Source: Streptomyces massasporeus
Lineage (GTDB): Bacteria; Actinomycetota; Actinomycetes; Streptomycetales; Streptomycetaceae
Length of the DNA: 64,000 nt
Assembly: GCF_014648995.1 (NCBI RefSeq)
Contig: NZ_BMSE01000013.1
Location: forward strand, 177,382-241,381
Direction: 5' to 3'
Below are positions 7,437 to 15,014 of this stretch, piece by piece. Both the position numbers and the translations under genes were made by a program. Position 1 is the stretch's first letter; every line of letters starts with the position of its first letter. The notes under the pieces are model-generated. The model saw nothing but the letters and a program-made list of their open reading frames with translations. It had not been told where the DNA came from and did no database searches.

Positions 7437-8573
7437 ATGGCAGACCTCCAGGACGACCTGCGCGCCGCCGCCGCGGCCGCCGGGGAGTTCGACGAACTGG
7501 CCGAGCCGTACCCCGACGAGGGCGTCGTCGCGGCGGAGTCCTACGAGCCCGTCTCCGACCCGGACGACGCGCCCATGACCCGGGCCCGCGCCATCCTGGC
7601 CGCGCACCCCGTCGCCGACGGCTACAACGGACTGCCCTGGGCGCTCAAGCGCCTGTCCTGGTACGACCTGGAGGACGGCGAGAGCACCGTCGACACGGAC
7701 GTGCCCCGGCTGCGCAGCGGCCATGTGGGCGCGCTGTTCTGGTCGTTGCACCTGCCCGAGGGCCTGGACGGCGACCGAGCCGTCGGCGCCACCCTGGAGC
7801 AGCTGGACCTGGCGAAGACCGTCGTCCGGACCTGTGAGGAGGGCCTGCGGCCGGCCTGCACGGCCGGGCAGGTCGCGGACGCCCGCAACTGCGGCCGCGT
7901 CGCCGTGCTCCTCGGCCCCGCCGGCGCCCCGGCCCTGGGCGACTCGCTCGGCATCCTGCGCCAGCTGCACCTGCTCGGTCTGCGCGTCCTCACGCTGACC
8001 GGCGTGTCCTGGGCGAGCGAGGCGGGCCTGACCCGGTTCGGCGAGGAGGTCGTGCGCGAGATGAACCGTCTCGGCGTGATCACGGACCTCTCCGGCGCCT
8101 CCGCCCAGACCCTGCGCCGCGTCCTGAGCCTGTCCCGGGCACCCGTGCTGTGCAGCCGCTCCGCGGCCCGGAGCCTGCGCCCCCATCCGGCCAACCTCCC
8201 GGACGACCTGCTGGCGGAGCTCGGCGCGGCCAAGGGACTGTGCCTGGTGCCGCTGACCGCCGAACAGACCGGCCCGACCGTCCGCGATGTCGCCGACCAC
8301 CTCGACCACGTCCGCGCCGTGGCCGGAGCGCACTGCGTCGGACTGTCCGGCACGTACGACTCCGGAGCCGCCCACCCGCAGGAGCTCGGCGACACCTCCT
8401 GCTATCCGCGGCTGATCGCCGAGCTGCTGAGGCGCGGCTGGGAGGAGGCGGACGTGGCGCTGCTGACCTGGGGCAACGTCCAGCGTGTCCTGCGCGGCGC
8501 CGACTTCGCGGCCCGCGCCGCCCAGCAGCGCCGCGAGCCGTCCACGGCGACGATCTCGGAGCTGGACGGGTAG
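7437..8573 (+). CDS. Catalytically degenerate M19 dipeptidase homologue
   Basis: A 378-residue protein that aligns along its length with the dipeptidase at 4633 after an acidic N-terminal extension of about 50 residues. Every metal ligand is replaced: DGHND becomes DGYNG, the bridging Glu (GAEGGH) becomes GPAGAP, LSHV becomes LSGA, FSHSS becomes CSRSA, and GGDYDG becomes SGTYDS. The barrel framework (DVPRLRSGHVGALFWSLH, REMNRLG, HPANLPDDLL, CYPRLIAELLRRGW) is well kept, so this is a folded pseudoenzyme rather than a decaying gene. The ATG at 7437 has ACGGAG five bases upstream. It may bind a peptide or a partner; the function is unknown. Confidence 0.88.
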   Translation: MADLQDDLRAAAAAAGEFDELAEPYPDEGVVAAESYEPVSDPDDAPMTRARAILAAHPVADGYNGLPWALKRLSWYDLEDGESTVDTDVPRLRSGHVGALFWSLHLPEGLDGDRAVGATLEQLDLAKTVVRTCEEGLRPACTAGQVADARNCGRVAVLLGPAGAPALGDSLGILRQLHLLGLRVLTLTGVSWASEAGLTRFGEEVVREMNRLGVITDLSGASAQTLRRVLSLSRAPVLCSRSAARSLRPHPANLPDDLLAELGAAKGLCLVPLTAEQTGPTVRDVADHLDHVRAVAGAHCVGLSGTYDSGAAHPQELGDTSCYPRLIAELLRRGWEEADVALLTWGNVQRVLRGADFAARAAQQRREPSTATISELDG

Positions 8574-8664
8574 CGGCCCGCCGCCGGACGGGCCTGCCGC
8601 CGGACGGGCCTGCCGCCGGAACGGGTCCGTCAGGTCGATCGTGCTCGCGCCGATCGTCCCCGGG

Positions 8665-9057
8665 TCAGTCGTGCTCGATCCGGCACAGGCAGAACGGATG
8701 CCCCGCCGGGTCGGCGTAGACGCGGAAGTCCTTCTTCACGTCGTCCTCCTTGTCCAGCACCCGCGCGCCCAGCGCCAGCACCCGCTCCTCCGCCGCGTCG
8801 ATCTCGTCCCAGGTCGAACCGGCGTCGAAGTCGAGGTGGAACTGCTGGGCGTTGCGATCGGCCCGCGGCCACTCCGGCGGAGTGTGGCCGGGGGAGCGCT
8901 GGAAGGCGAGCCGGGGCCCGCCGGGGACGCGCAGCACCACCCAGTCGGGGTCGTCGTCCTCCGGGGTGCCGCCGCCGACCCGCGCATAGAAGCGGGCCAG
9001 CTCGCGGGGGTCGGGGCAGTCGACGACCACGGAACGAAAACGTGCCACGGCGGACAT
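8665..9057 (-). CDS. VOC-superfamily (glyoxalase-like) protein
   Basis: A 130-residue single-module vicinal-oxygen-chelate protein. It has the pattern FRSVVVDCPDPRELARFYARV, then FQRSPGHTPPEWP, then QQFHLDFDAGS, and ends in RVYADPAGHPFCLCRIEHD. This subfamily is common in actinobacteria and is usually annotated as glyoxalase-like or bleomycin-resistance-like; no substrate can be assigned. The start is the ATG preceded by GGAGG four bases upstream; longer versions in this frame have no gene-like composition. It lies 14 bp behind a close paralogue, so the pair is an operon and a tandem duplication. Confidence 0.9.
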   Translation of the reverse strand: MSAVARFRSVVVDCPDPRELARFYARVGGGTPEDDDPDWVVLRVPGGPRLAFQRSPGHTPPEWPRADRNAQQFHLDFDAGSTWDEIDAAEERVLALGARVLDKEDDVKKDFRVYADPAGHPFCLCRIEHD

Positions 9058-9071
9058 GAGGCCTCCGAGGG

Positions 9072-9443
9072 TCAGCAGGCGCAGAGGCAGAACGGGTGCC
9101 CGGCCGGGTCGGCGTAAACCCGGAAGGTCCGCTCCCGGTCCTCCGCGTCCAGCGGTTTCGCCCCGAGCGCCAGTACGCCCTTCTCGGCCGCGTCCAGGTC
9201 GTCCACCACGAGGTCGAGGTGGAACTGCTGCGAGCCGTCGGGCGAGGGCCACTTCGGCGGTACGTACCCGGGAGACGCCTGGAAGGCGAGCGGTGTGCCG
9301 TCCGGCACCTTCAGGTCGACCCACTCGTCCTCCCCGTCGGTCTCCACCGTCGGCGTGCCGCCCAGCACCTCGGCGTAGAAACCGGCCAGGGCGCGCGGGT
9401 CGGGACAGTCCAGGACGACGACACCCAGCTTGGCGAGAGCCAT
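9072..9443 (-). CDS. VOC-superfamily (glyoxalase-like) protein
   Basis: A 123-residue paralogue of the next gene in the operon. It shares LDCPDPRALAGFYAEVLGG, FQASPGYVPPKWP, QQFHLDLVVDDLDAAEK and the C-terminal VYADPAGHPFCLC. A strong GGAGGA site lies five bases before the ATG. It diverges from the CGNR regulator gene across 116 bp, so shared regulation is possible. The substrate is unknown. Confidence 0.9.
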   Translation of the reverse strand: MALAKLGVVVLDCPDPRALAGFYAEVLGGTPTVETDGEDEWVDLKVPDGTPLAFQASPGYVPPKWPSPDGSQQFHLDLVVDDLDAAEKGVLALGAKPLDAEDRERTFRVYADPAGHPFCLCAC

Positions 9444-9559
9444 GACTTCCTCCTCGAAGTCGGCGTTACCCGCAGAGGCGGATAACCAGTAACCGTTACT
9501 GCATGCTCCCGCATGGGCGGTAACCTCGCAAGGGGAATCGCGAGAGGTACGGTCCAGCC

Positions 9560-10066
9560 ATGACGGAGAGATCGCCCGCGCCCGGCGGCCTGGCCCTGGT
9601 CGAGGCCCTGGTGAACACGCTGGACATCGAGTCCGGCGCCGACGCGCTGGACACACCCGAGGGCCGGGAGCGCCTCGGCATCACCGCGGAGGAGACGGAC
9701 CGGGCCCGCACCCTGCGCGAGTCCCTGCGCGCGACCCTGCTCGCCCACGCCGGCCACCCGCCGCACCGCGACGTCACCCCGCTCGGCGTGCTCCTGGCCG
9801 AGGCCCCGCTCCTCGTCACCGTCGACGCGGCGGACGGCTCGGCCGCCCTGGCCCCCGCCGACGGCCGCTCCCTGCACGCGCGCGTGGCCGCCGCCGTCGC
9901 AGAGGCCCTGGTCGCCGGCACCTGGACCCGCCTCAAGGCCTGCGCGGCCGCCGACTGCCACTGGGCCTACTACGACCGCAGCCCGGCAGGCCGCGGCCGC
10001 TGGTGCTCCATGCAGGTCTGCGGAGCCCGCGCGAAGATGCGCCGCTACCGGGCCAAGGAGGCATAG
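9560..10066 (+). CDS. CGNR zinc-finger (ABATE domain) protein
   Basis: A 168-residue probable transcription regulator. The N-terminal ABATE-type region (LALVEALVNTLDIESGADAL to about 115) is a predicted ligand-binding domain. The C-terminal CGNR zinc finger has C128, C133, C149 and C154 in the order LKACAAADCHWAYYD ... RWCSMQVCGAR. The name-giving CGNR is CGAR here. The basic tail MRRYRAKEA would contact DNA. It is transcribed away from the tandem VOC genes, which are its most likely targets. The last 26 bases of the gene reappear in diverged form at about 10220, at the end of a downstream tandem repeat. Confidence 0.87.
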   Translation: MTERSPAPGGLALVEALVNTLDIESGADALDTPEGRERLGITAEETDRARTLRESLRATLLAHAGHPPHRDVTPLGVLLAEAPLLVTVDAADGSAALAPADGRSLHARVAAAVAEALVAGTWTRLKACAAADCHWAYYDRSPAGRGRWCSMQVCGARAKMRRYRAKEA

Positions 10067-10245
10067 CCGCCACCGGGTCCACAGGGGTGCAGCGGCTTCG
10101 GGGCCGACGGGATCAGGCCGCCGCCGGGTCCACAGGGGTGCAGCGGCTTCCGGGCTGACGAGGTCAAGCGGCCACCGGGGTCCACAGGGGTGCAGCGGCT
10201 TCCGGGCCACAGTGGTACAGCCGCTACCGGCCCAAAGAGGTATGG
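10066..10245. repeat. 51-bp tandem repeat, three copies plus a partial
   Basis: Units begin at about 10066, 10117 and 10168, each carrying the core GGGTCCACAGGGGTGCAGCG with small changes. After the third unit, GCCGCTACCGGCCCAAAGAG (from 10220) repeats the end of the CGNR gene. The array fills the gap between the CGNR stop and the terminator of the dehydrogenase gene. The unit length is a multiple of three, but no convincing protein is encoded. Confidence 0.75.
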
Positions 10246-10284
10246 ACGGCCCGCCGCACAGCCCGGTGGTGCAGAATGCACGAA

Positions 10285-10325
10285 GACGCCGGTTCGGCCG
10301 ACTGAGCCTCGGCCGAACCGGCGTC
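10285..10325. terminator. Perfect 15-16 bp stem-loop
   Basis: GACGCCGGTTCGGCC pairs perfectly with GGCCGAACCGGCGTC across an 11-base loop. It lies 22 bp past the minus-strand sugar dehydrogenase stop and after the CGNR gene, so it can terminate both. It has no T tract, as is usual in Streptomyces. Confidence 0.75.
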
Positions 10326-10347
10326 GCCTGTGTGACGCGTCTCGCGC

Positions 10348-11691
10348 TCAGGCCCTGGGACGCCCCATCGCCCGGTACGTCCAGCCGGCCTTGCGCCAGA
10401 GCTCCGGGTCCAGGGCGTTGCGGCCGTCCAGGATGACCCGCGCCGCGGCGACCTCGCCGAGCGCCTCGGCGTCCAGCTCGCGGAACTCCCGCCACTCCGT
10501 CAGATGCAGCACGATGTCGGCCCCGCGCACGGCGTCCAGCGCCGAGTCGGCGTAGCCGAGCGTCGGGAACACACCGCGGGCGTTGTCCATGCCCTTCGGG
10601 TCGTAGACCGTGACCTGGCCGCCCTGGAGGTGGATCTGCCCGGCCACGTTCAGCGCGGGCGAGTCCCGCACGTCGTCGGAGTCGGGCTTGAAGGTCGCGC
10701 CCAGCACCGCCACCCGCTTGCCCAGGAACGGCCCGCCGCCCAGCGCCTGCCGGGCCAGCTCCACCATCTGCCCGCGCTGGCGCATGTTGATCGAGTCGAT
10801 CTCCCGCAGGAACGTCAGCGCCTGGTCCGCGCCCAGCTCACCGGCGCGCGCCATGAACGCCCGGATGTCCTTCGGCAGACACCCGCCGCCGAAGCCGATC
10901 CCGGCCCGCAGGAACTTCTTGCCGATCCGGTCGTCGTAGCCGATGGCCTCCGCCAGCTTGGCGACGTCACCGCCCGCGGCCTCGCACACCTCCGCCATGG
11001 CGTTGATGAACGAGATCTTCGTGGCGAGGAAGGAGTTCGCGGAGGTCTTCACCAGCTCCGAGGTCGGGAAGTCGGTCACCACGAACGGCGAGCCCTCGGC
11101 GATCGGCGTCGCGTACACCTCCCGCAGCAGCTTCTCGGCTCGCTCACTGCGCACGCCCACCACGAGACGGTCGGGGTGCAGCGTGTCGTCGACGGCGAAG
11201 CCCTCGCGCAGGAACTCCGGGTTCCACGCCAGCTCGGCGTCCGCCCCGGCGGGCGCGTGCGCGGCCAGGTAGGACGCGAGGCGGTCCGCGGAGCCGACCG
11301 GCACGGTCGACTTGCCGACGACCAGCGCCGGACCGTGCAGATGCGGCGCGAGCGAGGCGATCGCGGCGTCGACGTAGCTCATGTCGCAGGCGTACTCGCC
11401 GTGTCGCTGCGGGGTGTTCACGCAGACGAAGTGCACATCGCCGAACGCGCCGATCTCCGCCCAGTCCTGGGTGAAGCGCAGTCGGCCGCTGGAACCCTCG
11501 ATGCCGGCGACGTGCTTGCGCAGCAGCTCCTCCAGGCCCGGCTCGTACATCGGGGCCTCGGCGCGCTCCAGCTTCTCGATCTTCTCGCGCACCACGTCGA
11601 GGGCGAGCACCTCGAAGCCCAGCTCGGCCATGGCCGCCGCGTGTGTCGCGCCGAGATAACCGGTGCCGATCACGGTGATCTTCAGGGCCAT
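10348..11691 (-). CDS. UDP-glucose/UDP-sugar 6-dehydrogenase
   Basis: This 447-residue NAD-dependent dehydrogenase oxidises the C6 hydroxyl of a nucleotide sugar to a carboxylate, most likely UDP-glucose to UDP-glucuronate. It has the N-terminal Rossmann motif ITVIGTGYLGATHAA, the VNTPQ and STVPVGSADRL segments, EFLREGFAVDD, and the catalytic cysteine in GFGGGCLPKD. The C-terminal NAD/UDP domain has VLGATFKPDSDDVRDSPAL. GDP-mannose dehydrogenase is the main alternative. The product would feed acidic surface polysaccharide, which fits the neighbouring envelope genes. It stands alone, followed by a strong hairpin. Confidence 0.9.
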   Translation of the reverse strand: MALKITVIGTGYLGATHAAAMAELGFEVLALDVVREKIEKLERAEAPMYEPGLEELLRKHVAGIEGSSGRLRFTQDWAEIGAFGDVHFVCVNTPQRHGEYACDMSYVDAAIASLAPHLHGPALVVGKSTVPVGSADRLASYLAAHAPAGADAELAWNPEFLREGFAVDDTLHPDRLVVGVRSERAEKLLREVYATPIAEGSPFVVTDFPTSELVKTSANSFLATKISFINAMAEVCEAAGGDVAKLAEAIGYDDRIGKKFLRAGIGFGGGCLPKDIRAFMARAGELGADQALTFLREIDSINMRQRGQMVELARQALGGGPFLGKRVAVLGATFKPDSDDVRDSPALNVAGQIHLQGGQVTVYDPKGMDNARGVFPTLGYADSALDAVRGADIVLHLTEWREFRELDAEALGEVAAARVILDGRNALDPELWRKAGWTYRAMGRPRA

Positions 11692-11830
11692 GGGGTACTC
11701 CAGGGGTCTACGGCATGCGGTGCGCGCCCGAGCATAGCCGGGGCATGGCAGCGCGCTTCACTGGGCAACTTCTCCGCTGTCGCCTAGCTCACGTATCACT
11801 CGCGTGGGCGACCCCATAAACTTTTGATTA

Positions 11831-11845
11831 CTTAACGGTAGTTAG
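11831..11845. promoter_or_regulatory. Possible operator upstream of the acyl-CoA dehydrogenase
   Basis: CTTAACGGTAGTTAG is an imperfect dyad (TTAAC facing GTTAG) in an AT-rich patch. It overlaps a possible -10, TAGCGT, at 11843-11848. The size and position suit a TetR-family repressor. This is pattern recognition only. Confidence 0.3.
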
Positions 11846-11880
11846 CGTCAGCATCGCAGCGTTTTGGAGCGTGAGAGACC

Positions 11881-13038
11881 TTGGCCGGATCGGCTGACTT
11901 CGACCTGTACCGCCCGTCCGAGGAGCACGACATGCTCCGTGACGCCGTCCGTTCCCTGGCCGAGGCGAAGATCGCGCCGCACGCCGCCGCGGTGGACGAG
12001 GAGGCCCGCTTCCCGCGCGAGGCCCTCCAGGCGCTGGTCGCGAACGACCTGCACGCCGTGCACGTACCCGAGGAGTACGGCGGCTCCGGCGCGGACGCGC
12101 TGGCCACCGTCATAGTGATCGAGGAGGTCGCCCGGGTCTGCGCCTCCTCCTCCCTCATCCCGGCCGTGAACAAGCTGGGCTCCCTGCCGGTGATCCTCTC
12201 CGGCTCCGAGGACCTGAAGAAGCGGTACATGACCCCGCTCGCCAAGGGCGAGGGCATGTTCTCCTACTGCCTCTCCGAGCCGGACGCCGGCTCCGACGCC
12301 GCCGGCATGAAGACCAAGGCCGTCCGCGACGGCGACCACTGGATCCTCAACGGCGTGAAGCGCTGGATCACCAACGCCGGCGAGTCCGAGTACTACACGG
12401 TGATGGCCGTCACCGACCCCACCAAGCGCTCCAAGGGCATCTCCGCCTTCGTCGTCGAGAAGTCCGACGAGGGCGTCTCCTTCGGTGCCCCCGAGAAGAA
12501 GCTCGGCATCAAGGGCTCCCCGACCCGTGAGGTCTACCTCGACAACGTCCGCATCCCCGCAGACCGCATGATCGGGGAGGAGGGCACCGGCTTCGCCACG
12601 GCGATGAAGACCCTCGACCACACCCGCATCACCATCGCCGCCCAGGCCCTCGGCATCGCCCAGGGCGCCCTCGACTACGCCAAGGGCTACGTCCAGGAGC
12701 GCAAGCAGTTCGGCAAGCCGATCGCCGACTTCCAGGGCATCCAGTTCATGCTCGCCGACATGGCCATGAAGATCTCGGCCGCCCGCGCCCTGACCTACCA
12801 GGCCGCCGCCGCGTCGCAGCGCGTCGACGCCGACCTCACCTACCTCGGTGCCGCCGCCAAGTGCTTCGCCTCGGACGTGGCGATGGAGGTCACCACGGAC
12901 GCGGTCCAGCTCCTCGGCGGCTACGGCTACACGCGCGACTACCCGGTGGAGCGCATGATGCGCGACGCCAAGATCACGCAGATTTATGAGGGCACGAACC
13001 AGGTCCAGCGCATCGTCATGGCGCGCAACCTGCCGTAA
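11881..13038 (+). CDS. Acyl-CoA dehydrogenase
   Basis: A 385-residue FAD-dependent acyl-CoA dehydrogenase, the first step of beta-oxidation or branched-chain acyl-CoA degradation. Family signatures are complete: the flavin-binding YCLSEPDAGSDAAGMKT and WITNAG, the arginine-containing ERKQFGKPIADFQ, and QLLGGYGYTRDYPVERMMRDAKI. Near the C-terminus is the catalytic Glu E370 in the YEGTNQVQR motif. The start is TTG at 11881, giving AGSADFDLYRPSEEHD, with GAGAG close upstream. The exact chain-length preference cannot be read. It converges on the phospholipase-D-like gene through a shared hairpin. Confidence 0.94.
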   Translation: MAGSADFDLYRPSEEHDMLRDAVRSLAEAKIAPHAAAVDEEARFPREALQALVANDLHAVHVPEEYGGSGADALATVIVIEEVARVCASSSLIPAVNKLGSLPVILSGSEDLKKRYMTPLAKGEGMFSYCLSEPDAGSDAAGMKTKAVRDGDHWILNGVKRWITNAGESEYYTVMAVTDPTKRSKGISAFVVEKSDEGVSFGAPEKKLGIKGSPTREVYLDNVRIPADRMIGEEGTGFATAMKTLDHTRITIAAQALGIAQGALDYAKGYVQERKQFGKPIADFQGIQFMLADMAMKISAARALTYQAAAASQRVDADLTYLGAAAKCFASDVAMEVTTDAVQLLGGYGYTRDYPVERMMRDAKITQIYEGTNQVQRIVMARNLP

Positions 13039-13058
13039 CCGGTCCCTGCGGACGCTCC

Positions 13059-13086
13059 TCGGCCCCCGGCTCGTGCCGGGGGCCGA
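13059..13086. terminator. Bidirectional terminator hairpin
   Basis: TCGGCCCCCGGC pairs perfectly with GCCGGGGGCCGA around a four-base TCGT loop. It lies between the convergent acyl-CoA dehydrogenase and phospholipase-D-like genes. Confidence 0.85.
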
Positions 13087-13092
13087 CGTGTC

Positions 13093-14316
13093 TCACAGGA
13101 AGCGGCGGATCGGGGTCACCGCCGCCTCGGCCAGGCGCTCGGACAGCGGGCGGCGCTTCCAGCGGGCGGGGTCGATGGGGTCGCTGCGCTTGCGGTCGGC
13201 CTCGAAGTCGTCGTCGAGGCGCGCGGTGAAGTCCTCGTCGAGGACCGCCAGGACGACCTCCTCGTCGTGCTCCGTGGAGCGGCGGTTGAAGTTGGTGGAG
13301 CCGATGAGGGAGCAGACCCCGTCCACCGTGATGATCTTCGTGTGGAGCATGGTCGGCTGGTACTCCCGCACGTCCACACCGGCGTCGACCAGCGTCTGGT
13401 AGTGCTGCCGCCCGGCCAGCAGGCACGCCCGCTGGTCGGTGTGCGGGCCGGGCAGCAGGATCTCGACCCGGACCCCGCGGCGGGCCGCCGCGGCCAGCAG
13501 GTCGATGAAGTAGGAGTCGGGGGCGAAGTAGGCCGTCGCCAGCCGCAGGCGTTCCTGCGCCGAGGTGATCAGGACCCGCAGGACCGTCTGCATGTCCTGC
13601 CAGCCGAAGGCGGCCGAGCCCCGCACGACCTGGACCGTGGCCCGGCCCGGCTGCTCTTGGGCGGTGAAGCGGTCGTGGTCGTCGTAGAGGTCGTCGTGGC
13701 ACTCGGCCCAGTTCTGGGCGAAGGCCGCGGCGATGCCGTCCACGGCGGGGCCGCGGACCTGGACGTGGGTGTCGCGCCACTCGTCCGGGTTCCGCGCGTC
13801 GCCGCACCACTCCTCCGCGATGCCCACGCCACCGGTGAAGGCGGTGTGCTCGTCGGTGACCAGCACCTTGCGGTGGCAGCGGTGGTTCTGCCGCATCGGT
13901 GACAGGCGCGTGGGTCTGCGGAACCAGGCCACGTGGACGCCGGCCTCGTCCATGGCGTCCAGCAGGTCCCGCTCTATCTCCTTGGCCCCGAAGCCGTCCA
14001 GCAGCAGCCGCACCCGGACACCCGCGCGGGCCCGCTCGGCCAGGGCGGCGGCGAACTCGTGGGCGACGTCGCCGCGCCAGTACACGAACGTCATCATGTC
14101 GACGGTGTGCTCCGCGGCCCGGATGGCCGCCAGCATCGCCGGGAAGATCTCGTCGCCGTTGCGCAACGGCACGAGCTCGTTGCCCTCGGTCGCCGCGATA
14201 CCGAGCAGCCGCTCCAGCCGTCTGCGCAGCCGCTGTTTCTGCTCCTCGGGACCTCTCGGCTCCGGTTCGCGCTCCGGCTCCTGTGCCCGCCGCTCGTCGT
14301 ACGTCTGCTGGGTCAT
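13093..14316 (-). CDS. Phospholipase D/cardiolipin synthase-like protein
   Basis: A 407-residue member of the phospholipase D superfamily. Two HKD motifs are present: HRKVLVTD near residue 145, followed by AFTGG, and HTKIITVD near 325, followed by IGSTNFNRRS. This two-motif layout is that of bacterial cardiolipin synthases, but the usual N-terminal membrane helices are missing. The first 35 residues are instead charged and Glu/Arg-rich, so the enzyme is probably soluble or peripheral. The ATG is preceded by GGGGAGAC. Phosphatidyl transfer is likely; the substrate is uncertain. Confidence 0.87.
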   Translation of the reverse strand: MTQQTYDERRAQEPEREPEPRGPEEQKQRLRRRLERLLGIAATEGNELVPLRNGDEIFPAMLAAIRAAEHTVDMMTFVYWRGDVAHEFAAALAERARAGVRVRLLLDGFGAKEIERDLLDAMDEAGVHVAWFRRPTRLSPMRQNHRCHRKVLVTDEHTAFTGGVGIAEEWCGDARNPDEWRDTHVQVRGPAVDGIAAAFAQNWAECHDDLYDDHDRFTAQEQPGRATVQVVRGSAAFGWQDMQTVLRVLITSAQERLRLATAYFAPDSYFIDLLAAAARRGVRVEILLPGPHTDQRACLLAGRQHYQTLVDAGVDVREYQPTMLHTKIITVDGVCSLIGSTNFNRRSTEHDEEVVLAVLDEDFTARLDDDFEADRKRSDPIDPARWKRRPLSERLAEAAVTPIRRFL

Positions 14317-14554
14317 GTGGGTCTCCCCCCTGCACGGTGTGCTCGCCGCCCCCGGCCTCGCGACGCCGGATCCCGGCGCCTGCACACCCTTTTTGCCGCT
14401 GTCGGCACTTTCACGCAGCGCCGGATGCGTCGTGCCTCACAGTCGGACGGACCGCACTCGGGCGGGTCCGCCCTGTGGTGCTCATGGGGACACAGGCGTA
14501 GGACGAGAGGTGCGGGCGTCGATCCGCGGCTCCCGCCACTCCCTGGAGGACATC

Positions 14555-14920
14555 ATGACCCAGCAGCCCGCCACCACCACCCCGCTGAGCAAGGAGATGC
14601 AGGACTGCGTCCAGGCGTGCATGACCTGCCACAGCGTGTGCGAGGAGACCATGAGCTCCTGCCTGCAGATGGGCGGCCCGGCCCAGATGCAGATCATGCG
14701 CACGGTCATGGACTGCGCCGAGATGACGCGCATGTGCGCCGACATGATGATGCGCCGCTCGCCCCTGATGGCCGAGATGTGCGCGATGTGCGCCCGGGCC
14801 TGTGACATGTGCGCCGAGGCGTGTATGTCCATGCCGGACGACGCGCAGATGATGCGCTGCGCCGAGGCGTGTCGCCGCTGCGCCGAGAGTTGCCGCTCGA
14901 TGTCGGCCGCCTCGATGTGA
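14555..14920 (+). CDS. Cys/Met-rich four-helix copper-binding protein (Csp/DUF326 type)
   Basis: A 121-residue cytosolic protein with 16 cysteines (18, 22, 25, 29, 36, 54, 61, 76, 79, 83, 86, 90, 102, 106, 109, 113) and about 23 methionines. The Cys occur in CxxxC and CxxC heptad-like spacing along four predicted helices, as in copper storage proteins that line a helical bundle with thiolates to hold many Cu(I) ions. There is no signal peptide, so it resembles the cytosolic Csp3 type. The Met content (about one in five residues) is unusually high. GGAGGA sits four bases before the ATG. No copper regulator or P-type ATPase adjoins it. Confidence 0.9.
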   Translation: MTQQPATTTPLSKEMQDCVQACMTCHSVCEETMSSCLQMGGPAQMQIMRTVMDCAEMTRMCADMMMRRSPLMAEMCAMCARACDMCAEACMSMPDDAQMMRCAEACRRCAESCRSMSAASM

Positions 14921-14935
14921 GAACCGCCGCAGGCA

Positions 14936-14977
14936 GCGGAAGGGGGGGGCACCCGGCCCGGGTGCCCCCCCTTCCGC
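14936..14977. terminator. Bidirectional terminator hairpin
   Basis: GCGGAAG plus a G-run and CACCC pair with GGGTG plus a C-run and CTTCCGC, giving a stem of about 18 bp with one bulge. It lies between the copper-protein gene and the convergent LCP gene. Confidence 0.85.
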
Positions 14978-15014
14978 GCTGTCCGCCCGCCCGGTCGCCC
15001 GAGGCGGTGTCCGC

